Shown in pieces: positions 24,481 through 35,059 of a DNA stretch of 64,000 bases. Within the stretch, counting starts at the first letter, position 1. Every line of letters starts with the position of its first letter. Source of the stretch: Lepeophtheirus salmonis. Lineage: Eukaryota; Arthropoda; Copepoda; Siphonostomatoida; Caligidae. The stretch lies in NCBI RefSeq assembly GCF_016086655.4, contig NC_052136.2:56474492-56538491 (forward strand), given 5' to 3'. Position numbers and translations under genes: made by a program. The notes below the pieces were generated by a model, which was given only the letters and a program-made list of their open reading frames with translations, did no database searches and was not told where the DNA came from.

Positions 24481-25019
24481 CTATTAAAGTTGTAAGATTT
24501 ACATCACTCTATAGAACACATATAAAAGTATTAATGCAATAGATATTAAATTTCATTAAATTCAATCTTGAACATTTGTGACTTAAACATAGAGAAGAAG
24601 GGATATTTCATTTAGGAAAAATTACTAAAGGCTAAGATTTGCAAACTACCGAGTCCCCATTTTAGTTTATTCTTCTTTTTGGACGAGGAAAGGTTAAGAG
24701 AGGCATTGATTTACTATGAACGGATGTCGGAGATAGTTTTATGAACTGATTTAATTATTCAAAGAGTACAATAATGCATTTTGTAACAATGTTATTTGAA
24801 CAGGGCAAACTTTGAATTTTGAAGAACCTGTTAGTCGTAGCAATATTATATACGTTATCTTATCGACCAGGGCATGCAACCTGTCCCTCTCAGATTTTGA
24901 CCTCAAATTTATGAGTTGATCTAGTGTGTCACAATTCAGCACATCCTTATTAGTCGTTTTTGAGATATAAATACTCATCTCCTTCCCTTTTTGGGCCAAA
25001 ATTCCCAGCGTTGGCTTGT
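24481..25019. other. Unassigned
   Basis: An 82-codon minus-strand frame (24,999-24,751, with LDQLINLRSKSERDRLHAL) is present but unrecognised. It may belong to repeat family D. Confidence 0.3.
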
Positions 25020-25166
25020 GGCTATTGAATAAAAGTTGTGCCTAGCACTATTTTGAGATGATTTTGTTGAATAAATGTCCTCAGATAACCTTTCATTTAA
25101 ATTTTACTCTTCAAAAATGGAAGGAAAAAAAAGTTTATCTACTAAATAAGATCAACCCAGTATATA
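25020..25166 (+). repeat. 3' end of a Tc1/mariner element (CTGGGTTGAT end)
   Basis: ATTGAATAAAAGTTGTGCC, CACTATTTTGAGATGATTTT and ATTTAAATTTTACTCTTCAA repeat at 31,474-31,565, where they follow a transposase fragment. The end here reads ATACTGGGTTGATCTTATTT on the reverse strand, the counterpart of TACAGGGCTGATGTTATCC at 31,602. The transposase part is missing. Confidence 0.65.
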
Positions 25167-25735
25167 TAAATATTATGTAAATGGGTAGAATTATGATTCT
25201 ACAATTTAAATACGTAAAAGTAATAACCATATATAATATATAGAAGAAAAAGTCAAAGGAAAAGCTAGTAAGCATTCCCTTTCGCTACATTAAATTTATT
25301 TATTCAAAACAATTCTTTAAAAAATAAATATTTTTCCCGATATAATTTTATTATAGAATTATATTATTTTATGATTATTATTCTTATAGGAGAAGAAATT
25401 TGGGAATAGAAAGTAGAAAAAGAAAGAGGAAATCAAATAGGAGTATGTTTGAATATATAATTCCCATTTTTTGTTTCTTATTTTCTTTTTTAACAAAAAA
25501 AATATATAGTTAAAGTTTATTGCCTTCCTTACATTCGATAAAATCTAATTTAAATACAAGTATACAACGTACTAACTAACATTATTGAGAGGTTGGAAGA
25601 GTAGTAGGATGAGTCTAGACTTGTATAAATTATGACTTTCAAAGGAAGTAAAAATAAAATAAATACAAAGATGATAAAGTAACCCCGATATTTTGATGTT
25701 TTATTAGGTTAGTCACCAGTAGCTATGAGAACAAC

Positions 25736-25885
25736 CAGCTGGTTGAACATCACTATTTATAAGTATAAGGCCTTAACGGACTCAAAGTAATTCCTGTTCA
25801 TACTGTACCTAGCAAGTGTATGAGCTGGAATTACTTTGAGTCTGCTAAGGCCTTATCCTTATAAATAGTGATGTCCAACGAGCTG
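25736..25885. repeat. 150-bp imperfect palindrome (foldback)
   Basis: The arms 25,736-25,800 and 25,885-25,822 are inverted copies: CAGCTGGTTGAACATCACT versus CAGCTCGTTGGACATCACT, then ATTTATAAGTATAAGGCCTT versus ATTTATAAGGATAAGGCCTT, then GGACTCAAAGTAATTCC versus AGACTCAAAGTAATTCC. The loop is short (about 20-25 bases). A single arm-end-like piece, TAGTGATGTGTTGCGAGCTG, occurs at 26,481-26,500. Probably a MITE or foldback element. Confidence 0.85.
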
Positions 25886-25919
25886 AATTTATAGGAATAG
25901 TCGCTTGTTATTCAAAAAT

Positions 25920-26078
25920 GTTTTTTAAGGCTGTCATGGTCTTGAAGGTCAAAAAAAGGCCACCAACCCCGTCTCTAGAGCCTTAAATAGCTATATGAAA
26001 AATTTAATCAAAATCCATTCATTGGTTTGGGCGTGATTCCCGGACACACAGACATATATAGATGACGGATTTATAGCT
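25920..26078 (+). repeat. Repeat tail with GACACACAGACA motif
   Basis: TTGAAGGTCAAAAAAAGGCC, then TCAAAATCCATTCATTGGTT, TGGGCGTGATTCCC and GGACACACAGACA. From memory this resembles the 3' part of repeats widespread in arthropods that end in CAGACA-type microsatellites. It may belong with the repeat at 23,672. Confidence 0.45.
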
Positions 26079-26121
26079 TTTGAGAAACTTCTAATACTTT
26101 AATTTTGAATAAAAAACGCTA

Positions 26122-26159
26122 TAACACACACACACCAAAAAAAAAAAAAAAAAAAAAAG
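26122..26159. repeat. (CA)n followed by a poly-A run
   Basis: CACACACACACACC then about 22 A; simple-sequence tract. Confidence 0.9.
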
Positions 26160-27336
26160 ATAAAATTTTTAAGCGTAAATGCCTATGTAAAAGCGTAATA
26201 TTTGCGCATTTTGCACAATTATGGAACCACAAAGGGGAGGGTGCTGAGTTATTTTGTTTGAATTTTAAATTTTTCATACAAATCGATAATTTTTTTTAGG
26301 TCCAGCAGAAAACAAATTGAATTGGAGGGGAGGCTGAAGCACCTCCAGCCCTCTCTCTCTTGCAGACTCGCCTGGAAAATCAAGAATTGGAATCTGAATT
26401 CTTGGAAAGGGGGATTTAGTCTCTTTGTTCGCGTGAGTTAATTCCTTCATATTAATCATTTGTCTTCTTTATACTAACTAGTGATGTGTTGCGAGCTGAA
26501 TTTTGCTGTTCGAGTATTTTTGAACTAATAAAAGAACCACCAGAGGAATTTCGAGCTAATTTGTAACTCGTTTGAATATTCGTTATCACTGGAATACCCT
26601 ATACTCTCATGGGTATGAAACTTACCATTTTTACCTAACTGATACTTGTGGGGTGATTAAGACACAAAGTCATTGATTTAGAGGGAGTACAGCCCGCATC
26701 ACTACTTATAACTCTTCAAGATTTAAGTAATATTGATATCAGCTTTAGAAAATACGATTATACTCTTCAGATTGCCACTACAAAAACTATCGCCGGCCTT
26801 AGGGTCATATTTATGAAACTCTATAGATGAAACACTCATTCCAGACTTTAAGATATGCGAGAAAATCACGATGAGGGATACAGTAACGCATAGATGGAAC
26901 TCTTCCAAAATCAGTACACTATGGGCCGAGTTATCGTTTTCCATTATATATTGTGACATACCATCCTCATTACTAATATATTTAACGTTGTTTTTTTATG
27001 TTTTGTTTTTTTGTAAAAAAATTGTTAGAAATACAAAATAAAGTAAAATTGAATTTTGGACAAAAATTGAAAATATTTTCACAAAAAACAAAAATAAATA
27101 TATAGCAGATGAGTCAAAGGCTGTTTTTTTAAATTCAATAGCTCATTTACTAAACACATTTTTGCTTTCCCTTAGATAACTTAACCTGCAAAAAATACAA
27201 ATAGCTTTTCTAAGCTTTATAAATTATTTATGTTTCTATCAAAGTCAAGTTTACGACTGGACAAAAATCTCGTCATGCCATACTTAAACAAAGACAATTC
27301 AACAGCAGACAGAAATAAAGTGTAAATTTCCATGTT
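26160..27336. other. AT-rich intergenic
   Basis: Minus-strand frames of 61 and 78 codons occur (26,459-26,274 and 26,959-26,723) without recognisable motifs or splice context. Confidence 0.4.
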
Positions 27337-27609
27337 ACCGGGTGATCCATAGATTTCCAATCACTGAGGCTCTAAATGCCACTATTAGCCGAAACCGGGA
27401 CGCCATGGCAGAGAACTACATCCACAGTGGGTGCCAGGCCTTGCTGCCGCATGGAAGACATCATTGCTACATTAACAATTAAGAGACATACATATATTAT
27501 ATATCTGCTTATAGTTTTAATTTTGTAGTAATTCTATATTTAATTAATAAATTATTTATTTTTGAAGTTTAAAAGTCATAATGCTCAGATTTTAATGGAC
27601 CACTCAGTA
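27337..27609 (+). mobile_element. Deleted Tc1/mariner element, both ends kept
   Basis: Left end ACCGGGTGATCCATAGATTT. The right end read inward, ACTGAGTGGTCCATTAAAATC, lies just inside 27,609. The interior keeps only a transposase C-terminus, NRDAMAENYIHSGCQAL then RHHCYINN-stop, and the same 3' tail as the copy at 12,278. This is the same lineage (ACCGGGTG ends), an internal-deletion derivative of about 270 bp. Confidence 0.75.
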
Positions 27610-27873
27610 GTTTTGGAGTAAGCTGTTTTCATTATTTTTTAACTCTTGAAGGGAGCATATTTAATTATAAAGTAACTTCTGTTACGTGAAAGACGGAGAG
27701 TTAACGCGGATGATTTGTTGGGGAGTTACATATTTAAGTGCATGCTGGACTCGGAGTAGAAATCAGGATCGAAACCCGATTAATTCCTGTTTATGTCCTT
27801 GGTATATGCGTAGTGGGGTTTCTGTTTATTTCCTTCATCTCACGGCTGTTTGCAGCTGATCTAATGGAACTTT

Positions 27874-28271
27874 ATGACTAGTGTTGTGTCAATCCTTATT
27901 TATTCCGTCCAGTTCAGTCTTAGGACCGGGTCCTATCGATCCTTAGGACTCTCCATTATTGGGAACGGTCCTTGGAATTTTTGATAAAAATATTGATGGA
28001 TTATTAAGCCAAGTTAGATATATAAAATTTGTATTGAGACTATTGCACATATCTTGCAAAAAAATAACGCAATACAAACATATTATATTATTTATATAAT
28101 TTATTCTATTATGTAGCGAAATAATTAAGAAAGGATGCATTGACGTCACGAGGGATCGATTTTACATTCCTTAAAGGATCGACAAGTGGGGCTGGACTGA
28201 ACTTGATGGGACCAGGCTGGACTGGACCGCCCTCCTCAGTCCTAAATAAGGACCGACACAACACTGGTCAT
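27874..28271. mobile_element. MITE, copy 2 (AGTGTTGTGTC family)
   Basis: The terminal inverted repeats are ATGACTAGTGTTGTGTCAAT on the left and ATGACCAGTGTTGTGTCGGT read inward on the right, then TCCTTATTTA in both. The subterminal parts are rich in GTCCAGT/GGACTGA words on both sides. About 400 bp, non-coding. No clear target duplication could be set, so the superfamily is open. Confidence 0.78.
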
Positions 28272-29093
28272 GACAGCTCTCCTTCCAGACTTTCTTCAAA
28301 TTATCAGGGTTAACTTAGCTATTTTTTATTTTTTTTCATGTCAAAAATGCTTTGGATTTACAAACACACCTATACATATATATATTATCCTCATCAAAAG
28401 TGTTGTTACCTAGATAGTCTTGTTGACAAAATGATGATGATTTCGTATTTTCCGTTGTATTTATATATTCAGAAACACACGCAAATGGCTCAAATGGCTC
28501 CTTAATAGGAGGGGAGGAGTGAGGTACCTAAGTCATGACTCATGAGTAATTATCTTAATTTACCCTTGGCATAAGTAAAGTTATTTACATAACTTCTTGT
28601 TTATTTACTTTACCACAATTGCATAATCCGATTTCTTCACTTACCCATTGAAATGTGCTACTGAGTCTGTATAGACATTTAGTCATGAGTATAATATGAA
28701 CTCTCCTTGATTTTTAGAGAAAATTGACATGTATTGTAAATGATTATAATTCAACGAAATGGTCGTACAATAACTTAAAACTGACCAAAATGAGAAAAAA
28801 ACATAGGATATTTCTACTTATATAAAAAGTTATCATGCCATATTTTTATCTAAAATATTATAAACAAGGCTCAATAATTTAATTTTCACATGTACAGTAT
28901 TCCATAGCAATTGAACTCATCTCTCATTGCAGTTCATTTTCCTTCATTTTTGCTCAAAAGTCTTTTATCCTTAGAAAATATCTTCTGATTCCGTAATCTT
29001 TATTTTTATAATCAAGCCGAGGGAAAAACTTTCATATTCCCTCCCCTAAACCGTCCTACATTGATCTATCGACATCCTTTATTATGGTTCTAG
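28272..29093. other. AT-rich intergenic
   Basis: Nothing recognised. Confidence 0.45.
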
Positions 29094-29270
29094 GACAATT
29101 AGCCAAAAATTACTTTGCCGAGCGGACATTCCGGACCATATGAAACATTTGCCCCAAAATGATATATGCGATTGTATATTGTTATTCAATTTAAAATGAT
29201 AGTTTAATAAATAAGCATTTTTTGAATACTATATATTATATGGCATACAAGTAAATTAATTAGTGTAATT

Positions 29271-29303
<33 letters not shown>

Positions 29304-30540
29304 TATAAATCATTACATAAATACAACGCAGTAGTGTATGATTCAAATGTAAATCGAATCATTACCGTTGCACCTAGTACTTTAAATAAATTAAATAATA
29401 AACAAACACGACATCGATTCGAATGGAAGAAGGGCCAATACCTACTCCGTTATCAATTAATTAGTATTCAATATCATGGATTCTTCATATTGAAAAATAC
29501 TCATGGATTGACAACCAATCATAATATAAGGCAAGGGAAGGCAACTTTATGGGTAGATCACAGCTTTTGCCTGATATTATTCTTTCTTTGTCAATCCATG
29601 AGTATTTTGCTATATGAACAATTCATCATGTCGAATGATAATGTGACATACATATAGTATATGAATAATAACATCGACGGAAAATTACTCTGGAGAAAAT
29701 TGTCATTGCGGAAAATTAGGGAAAATATCCCGTCATTTACTAACAAAATCAGAATATCTCGGCCCAAATCTTGTTTTGTTGATGTTAAGGCAGGTTAAAA
29801 AACACTAACCCCATTTCATAAAGCCTTTTGGCTCCCTCTTCAAAATGAACACCAATCCTATGGGTTCAAATATTCAAAAGTACTTAAACTATGCAGCTAA
29901 CAAAAAAAACATTGTTGATAAGATAGTCACGATAAAACCCGGATATCTGATCAACCTACTATAAACCATATAAAAATTAACATATGTATGTTATACAGGG
30001 AACCAAAATTTATTTATCAGTTTTGGAACGGCCCTATTTACTTTGTGAAGTGTTGGCCGTAGTTTTTAACCTGTTTGGCGTACCTACGGTAGTCTTAATC
30101 AACCCATGGACCCAGGGTTTATTTTGGAGGGAGCCTAAATGCTTTGTGAAGTTGCGTCGGGATTTTTTAACGTGCATGGTTTTCCTGCCTTAGTTTTAAA
30201 CAACCCATAGTATTGGGATTCATTTTGAAATATTTTGAGGAGGCCTAAATGCTTTGTGAAGTAGGGGCCATGGTTTTTAACCTGCTTGGTGGTCAGGTTG
30301 TTATTCAATATTGGGAAATTTTCCCTATAGCATTTTTCCACAGTGGCAATTTTCTCCAGGGCAGTTTTCCTAAAACCAAACGGTATCTATTTATTAAATG
30401 TACTATCATTTTAAATTGAAATAAAATATACAATCGCATATATCAATTTATTTATTATATTTTTACGGCTACATTTCCTAAATGATCCTTCGGTCTATTG
30501 TGCGTTCGGCAAATTAGGACTGCGGCATTTTGCCCTATGC
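29094..30540. mobile_element. Foldback element with internal tandem units
   Basis: Well-conserved inverted ends: GATATATGCGATTGTATATT from 29,161 against the same text read inward from 30,444, then TTCAATTTAAAATGATAGT in both. Weaker inverted similarity continues outward (TTTGCCGAGCGGACA versus TTTGCCGAACGCACA) to about 29,094 and 30,540. Inside, an inverted block at 29,675-29,880 (GGCTTTATGAAATGG and TTTTTAACCTGCC on the minus strand) corresponds to three direct units on the plus strand whose CTTTGTGAAG word starts at 30,041, 30,142 and 30,252. A T26 run sits at 29,279-29,304. The one long frame (29,271-29,657) begins inside the T run and is unlikely to be a gene. Confidence 0.72.
30033..30340 (+). 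repeat. Three tandem units of about 101-110 bp
   Basis: Each unit carries CTTTGTGAAGT, then a GG-rich variable piece, TTTTTAACSTG, and a closing AACCCATRG...GGG(A)TT(T)ATTTTG segment. The spacing of the shared CTTTGTGAAG word is 101 then 110 bases. They lie within the right arm of the foldback element. Confidence 0.72.
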
Positions 30541-31239
30541 CAAAAATGTTTTGGGTTAATAGTCCGCTTATGCTTTATAACATCTATTTTTTTTTAATTT
30601 ATGACATATGTAGACTTTGCAATGCATAGCAAAATATCACGTTTCTTTAAAGGCGATCACATGTCAAATTCCTTGAGCAATGAGTTTGTTGTTTATTTAT
30701 ACTTATATCCTATGTCTCCTGAGCAAGGATTTAAAAAGAAAGGAAGCCATGTGGAACATTTTCTTTTATTAAGAATTCATTATATGCTTCTACAATGTAT
30801 CTACATTCTAATTGAGCTTTTAATAATGAGCAAACATTACCTTGTGTCACTTCAGGATGATCATGAATCAACACAATGATTATAGTAATAGAAGCAAATC
30901 AATTGTACCGTTCGTAGGGAGATAGACAAAGATAAATATGAAAAGACATTATGTTTTTTCCAGAAAATAGTTTTGAATAACAATATATTCCAATAACTTT
31001 TTAAGATAGATTTGCTTATCAGTATTTTACTATATTTTCTAATCTATATTACTCTTAACTTAAATTTCAATAAATCAGAAATGTATTCGTTCATTTTCTT
31101 CAAACTCAGTGAAAGATATGTTTTGTAACTCAAAATTCCTTATGTAAAGTTTCGACTCAATTAAAAACAAAAGAAACGAGTAAAATGAAGCAACAAAGAA
31201 GTTAAATTTTGAAGTTTCTATCATGTGGCATGTTCCCCA
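30541..31239. other. AT-rich intergenic
   Basis: A 92-codon plus-strand frame (30,601-30,879) has no recognisable motif. Nothing else. Confidence 0.4.
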
Positions 31240-31602
31240 TGGCAATATCCAAGTAGACCGGATCAGCTTAAGTAAGACATGTCTTCAGAACAAACTATCC
31301 AGCCGGAGCCATGGTCTTGGGCGTTGTGGCTAGCATAGGCACAGTCAGCCCTCCCATTTTTGTGGAGAGGAATAGGCACAGTCAGCCCTCCCATTTTTGT
31401 GGAGAGGAAGAAGCGGCTCAATACAGATGCTTAAATCGAACCGTTGGATAATATTATGAATAGGGTTCAATTATTGAATAAAAGTAGTGCCAAACACTAT
31501 TTTCAGATGATTTTGTAAAATAAATGTCCAGAGAAAATCTCTCGTTTAAATTTTACTCTTAAAAAATCGAATATTGTACCACAGGATAACATCAGCCCTG
31601 TA
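31240..31602 (+). pseudogene. Tc1/mariner fragment with its 3' end
   Basis: Plus strand reads FRTNYPAGAMVLGVVAS and IGTVSPPIFVER, the block between the first and second catalytic Asp of mariner transposases (normally PAxVMVLGVVxSxGxxxPP). A 37-bp segment is duplicated in tandem at 31,335-31,408, shifting the frame. The element then jumps to its 3' tail, shared with 25,020-25,166, and ends in the terminal repeat TACAGGGCTGATGTTATCC (reverse) at 31,602. Confidence 0.75.
31335..31408 (+). repeat. 37-bp tandem duplication, two copies
   Basis: ATAGGCACAGTCAGCCCTCC through GTGGAGAGGA occurs twice without change. Confidence 0.95.
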
Positions 31603-32134
31603 AGTGTATAAGTTTTATATTTACAGGATAAAAGTATCCTGAGGCATTATTCAAATGAGTTAAAATTTTAATGTTAGGTTCATTACGTCAAGTTATCATG
31701 CCGTTTAACAAGTTTTTTATGCATAAACTATTTAATAATTTCAATGTAGGCATTTTTTCACAGACTAAAAAGGCCCATTAGACGGGATATACGAAAACTT
31801 TAAGCTGGGTAATTTTCCCTTAAACTATTGCTCTTCATGACCTTTTGCCTTAAATCATTTCACCTCATCACATTTTGACTTAAAGCCATTTTGCCTCAAA
31901 GGTATTTCGTTTTAGTATATAAATAAATTAGGTTTATACGTAGTTATTGTTCATTTTTGGTTGAAATTGATGTTTAATATATATGTATATTTTTTTGATT
32001 TATTATTATAATATAAAAAAATGCGATATATACTCCATTATACGGGGAATCAGAATAACTTTGAACACCATGTAACGCAAAATCTGAAATGCTTGAAACC
32101 ACTTTATGCAGATACCTCCTTTATATTAACTTAA
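31603..32134. other. AT-rich intergenic
   Basis: Contains CCTTAAA/TTTTGCCT words at 31,815-31,910 that look like a worn short-period repeat. Nothing else. Confidence 0.4.
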
Positions 32135-32285
32135 ATACAATCATAATATTTTCCCTTTACTAGTGCTATTTTAAATGTTAAAGATTATCCTCTTTATTAA
32201 TTTATTTAGTAAAAGTTCCTTTAATTAGATAGATGGAGTTTAAGTATAATTAAACATTTACTCCATCTGACCTAGGAATCGTCTT
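32135..32285 (+). repeat. Dispersed repeat family C, copy 2 (partial)
   Basis: ATAATATTTTCCCTTTACTA, GTGCTATTTTAAATGT and ATCCTCTTTATTAATTT parallel the copies at 20,530 and 32,500. Confidence 0.6.
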
Positions 32286-32289
32286 AGAA

Positions 32290-32415
32290 GTCCATATATA
32301 TTAAGTATATTTTCTTCTTCATGAACTACCGAGGCAGGAATCTACGCAGATTGAGTTCGAGGGAATAGTTTCTCCTGAGGGTGTTGTCCATTGAGCTACG
32401 TTGTTCCATATTTAT
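32290..32415 (-). repeat. tRNA-derived SINE-like repeat, copy 1
   Basis: On the minus strand: GGAACAACGTAGCTCAATGG (the TAGCTCAATGG part resembles a tRNA A box), then ACACCCTCAGGAGAAACTAT and TCCCTCGAACTCAATCTG (B-box-like), then a tail GAAGAAAATATACTTAATAT. A second copy at 33,346-33,480 shares the whole order. The tRNA origin is inferred from box-like motifs only. Confidence 0.55.
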
Positions 32416-32499
32416 CCTGCTAAAAGAAGAATTTTCGCCTACTTTTGGGGTAAATTGTTTTAAAAATGTATTATAAAATAAATATATAGGATATATAAG

Positions 32500-32700
32500 T
32501 AAATACAATATTTTCCTTGCACTAATTCTAATTTAAATGTAGAAGGTTTTCTTTTTTATTGCAGTAAGTCATTTTCTCGCCCCCCCGGAAATCATATTTC
32601 AGATTGCTGATATTGCTCATTTTTTCCTGTCAAAGATATCATCTCTACTTATATTTAATCGGTACAACTCTATCTGACCAATTAAAGGAACTTTTTAAAG
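32500..32700 (+). repeat. Dispersed repeat family C, copy 3
   Basis: CAATATTTTCCTTGCACTAA, TTTAAATGTAGAAGGTTTTC, TTATTGCAGTAAGTCATTTT and GCTGATATT; closest to the copy at 20,530. Confidence 0.65.
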
Positions 32701-33138
32701 AAAATCTTAATAATTATACTCTTGAGACCGTATAATATGAGAAAGAACACAAAAATTTTAATGTAAAAATATTAAAAAAAAGAATATTTGCAGTGTGTGC
32801 AAAAGTAAAAACTTGTAATATCAAATATGTCTACATATCGCTCATAACTTTGGTGGTTGGTAGTGTTGTCACGATACCAATATTTTTTACCGGTTTTCAA
32901 AGTTAGTTTCCATAGTTAGTTCGATACTTTTTTAAACTTATTTGACTAAATATATAAATGTGGTTAGATACAATTACATGGGATTATTGTTTGGAAAGGT
33001 TAGGGGGGACTAGCTGATAAATTAGACAACTTTTTTAAGGATTTTTTTTTATTCTTGCTCTATTTTATAAGGTACAACTTTCAAGTTCACCAATTCAATC
33101 CTTTTTATTTATATATATGGCATACATATATATACAGT
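32701..33138. other. AT-rich, possible solo transposon end
   Basis: TAGTGTTGTCACGATACC at 32,870-32,887 looks like a hAT-type terminal sequence, but no second end was found. Confidence 0.35.
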
Positions 33139-34020
33139 GTTCGAGGTAAAATCTTGGACTTGACATTAAATCAATCTGGATTACTTTACGGTTAATATCT
33201 TGAAAAATATGAGGTTGTTTTATTAAAACTACGGACTATTCCGCTTAATAAACAATAAAATAGCAAAATTTTAAAAATCAACAGTTGTCAGCATGGAGGC
33301 TAAAAGACAAACGGTGTCTGATTTTCTCTACGCCCAAGTGAGTGTGGAGATGATCATATATATTCAGTATATATTTCTTCATTACGAACCACTGAGACGG
33401 GAACCTCCACTGATTGAGTTCAAGAGAATAGTTTCGCCTGAGGGCGTTGTCAATTCCGCTGCATTGTTCCATATTTCATAGTGGTTTTAGGTGAGAACAT
33501 TCATAGGTTCACAAGAAGCGTTAGAACCGAGAAAACCCGGATTATAGAGAACATAAATACTGCGATTGCCAGAAGTCCGTCCATGTTGATGAGGCAGCAT
33601 GATAAGGCCCTCAATGTCAGTGATGGGACTTTGACGGTGTATGTGACGGATTTTGGGTAAGGCCCCTGATATATTACGAAATTTTAAACAGCAACCAAGT
33701 TCATCCGGGTCAAGAAAGGCCAGAAATTGTTGAATTGGTTAACGTATAAAGGGTCAACAGATTGCATCTTACTCCTCATTGTTCCTCTCTCTACTATACC
33801 ATTTGGGATGTAGACGAAAAGATAGCATGTACTACCCCTCACCAAAATTTGGATCACCTAAAGGCTTCCGTCCAGAAAAAGTGAGCAGTCATGTACGAGA
33901 CCTTCATCAAGAAGTGAGGTAGTGCCTCTAGACCCAGGTTGAAAGCCATTATAGCAGCCAAAGGAAATCATTTTGAAAAATAGAAATATATATCTATAAA
34001 GCAGTTTATGATGAAGCCTC
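33139..34020 (+). pseudogene. Mariner relic interrupted by a SINE-like insert
   Basis: Plus strand: MEAKRQTVSDFLYAQVSVEM (start of the helix-turn-helix region, from 33,294). After the insert at 33,346-33,480 it continues with EKTRIIENINTAIARSPSM and DKALNVSDGTLTVYVTDFG (rest of the DNA-binding region). A deletion then joins to TPHQNLDHLKASVQKK and SRPRLKAIIAAKGNHFEK-stop (C-terminus, about 33,981). The catalytic core is missing. A candidate left terminal sequence CAGTGTTCGAGGTAAAATC lies at 33,136-33,154. Confidence 0.82.
33346..33480 (-). repeat. tRNA-derived SINE-like repeat, copy 2 (nested)
   Basis: Minus strand: ATGGAACAATGCAGCGGAAT, ACGCCCTCAGGCGAAACTAT, TCTCTTGAACTCAATCAGTG and tail GAAGAAATATATACTGAATA, matching copy 1 at 32,290-32,415. 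It sits between two adjoining parts of a mariner transposase, so it inserted after the mariner. Confidence 0.58.
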
Positions 34021-34661
34021 AATTTCGTGCTCCTGTTCATTCTTGCACAGTTTACCCTATTTATTCGTTATCTTTATTTGGTACACTACCCCGTCTCCTA
34101 TATTCAGGCAATTGCCTAACACCAATCATTCCATATATAGGAAGAATAAAAAAAATATTTTTTACATCCACTATCTAAGATTTCGTCCAAATTTGGATGA
34201 AATGTTTGCTTATATGAGAAACAACAAATGTAAATTAAATTCAAATTGAGCCTTTGTTCAAATTTTAAAAAAGAGTGAACAATTGATTATTTCATTAAAA
34301 TATACGTTAGGTAAAAAAAAACGAAGTATTTTAGGCAAATTTTCAAATCCTCGTAACTTTAGAAGTACAACAATCAACAAGGTATATGTCTCACATTCGC
34401 TACGTTTTTCTAAATCTCATAGGGTATATTAGTTCAAGCTATTTATCCTCCCCTCTCCTTACCAATCCTCTCGATCCATTTCTTAGAAGATTGGATTGAA
34501 TTTAAAAAATTGCAAGAAAATTGTATTGCAATAATTTTATTCACACATTAAGGTACTTCCTTGGGGAATGGAACAAACAAACATGTTTAGATATTTGGCA
34601 TAAATAATATTAACCGAATTTATAATGTGTTCTTATTCATCATGAAGTTTGAACAAAATAT
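34021..34661. other. AT-rich intergenic
   Basis: Nothing recognised. Confidence 0.45.
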
Positions 34662-34737
34662 GGGCAATTTTCTTCAGGGCAATTTTCCTCTATGGCAATT
34701 TTATCCAGAGTAATTTTCCCCAGGGCAGTTTTCCTAG
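34662..34737. repeat. Short tandem array of GGCAATTTTCC units
   Basis: Five imperfect units of about 16-18 bases on the pattern GGCAATTTTCCYCAG. The same unit appears in the subterminal part of the foldback element (30,346-30,371, and inverted near 29,680-29,715), so this may be a remnant of another copy. Confidence 0.75.
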
Positions 34738-35059
34738 TGCTGGAATCAACTTATAATGTTTAGGAATTTTGACCAGCCGCTTTTCTGTTTCTAATTTTTA
34801 AAGGTACTTTTTTCATTACAAACTACTCAACTCTAGTAAAAGTTTATATTACCCATAATATAAGTGTTTCATAATAGAAGTTGGGTTAAATTAAAAATAT
34901 ATAATACATTGTCGTATACCATTGTAATGATAATTGTTTTACGATTAAACTTTCTATATAAAAAAGTTAAATTATTTTGAAATGGGTACGAAAGGAACTG
35001 TTAAAGTTTCAATTTATTGCATTTAATTTATTGATATTATAAAACTATTTTGCACTTCC
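34738..35059. other. AT-rich intergenic
   Basis: Nothing recognised. Confidence 0.45.

Noticed and set aside
29271..29657. 128-codon open frame in the foldback element
   Set aside because: It starts inside a T26 run (poly-Phe), has no recognisable domain, and the same region is a non-coding repeat at 17.9-18.4 kb.
30601..30879. 92-codon frame suspected as a small secreted or host gene
   Set aside because: No signal peptide, domain or splice context; codon use like the AT-rich background.
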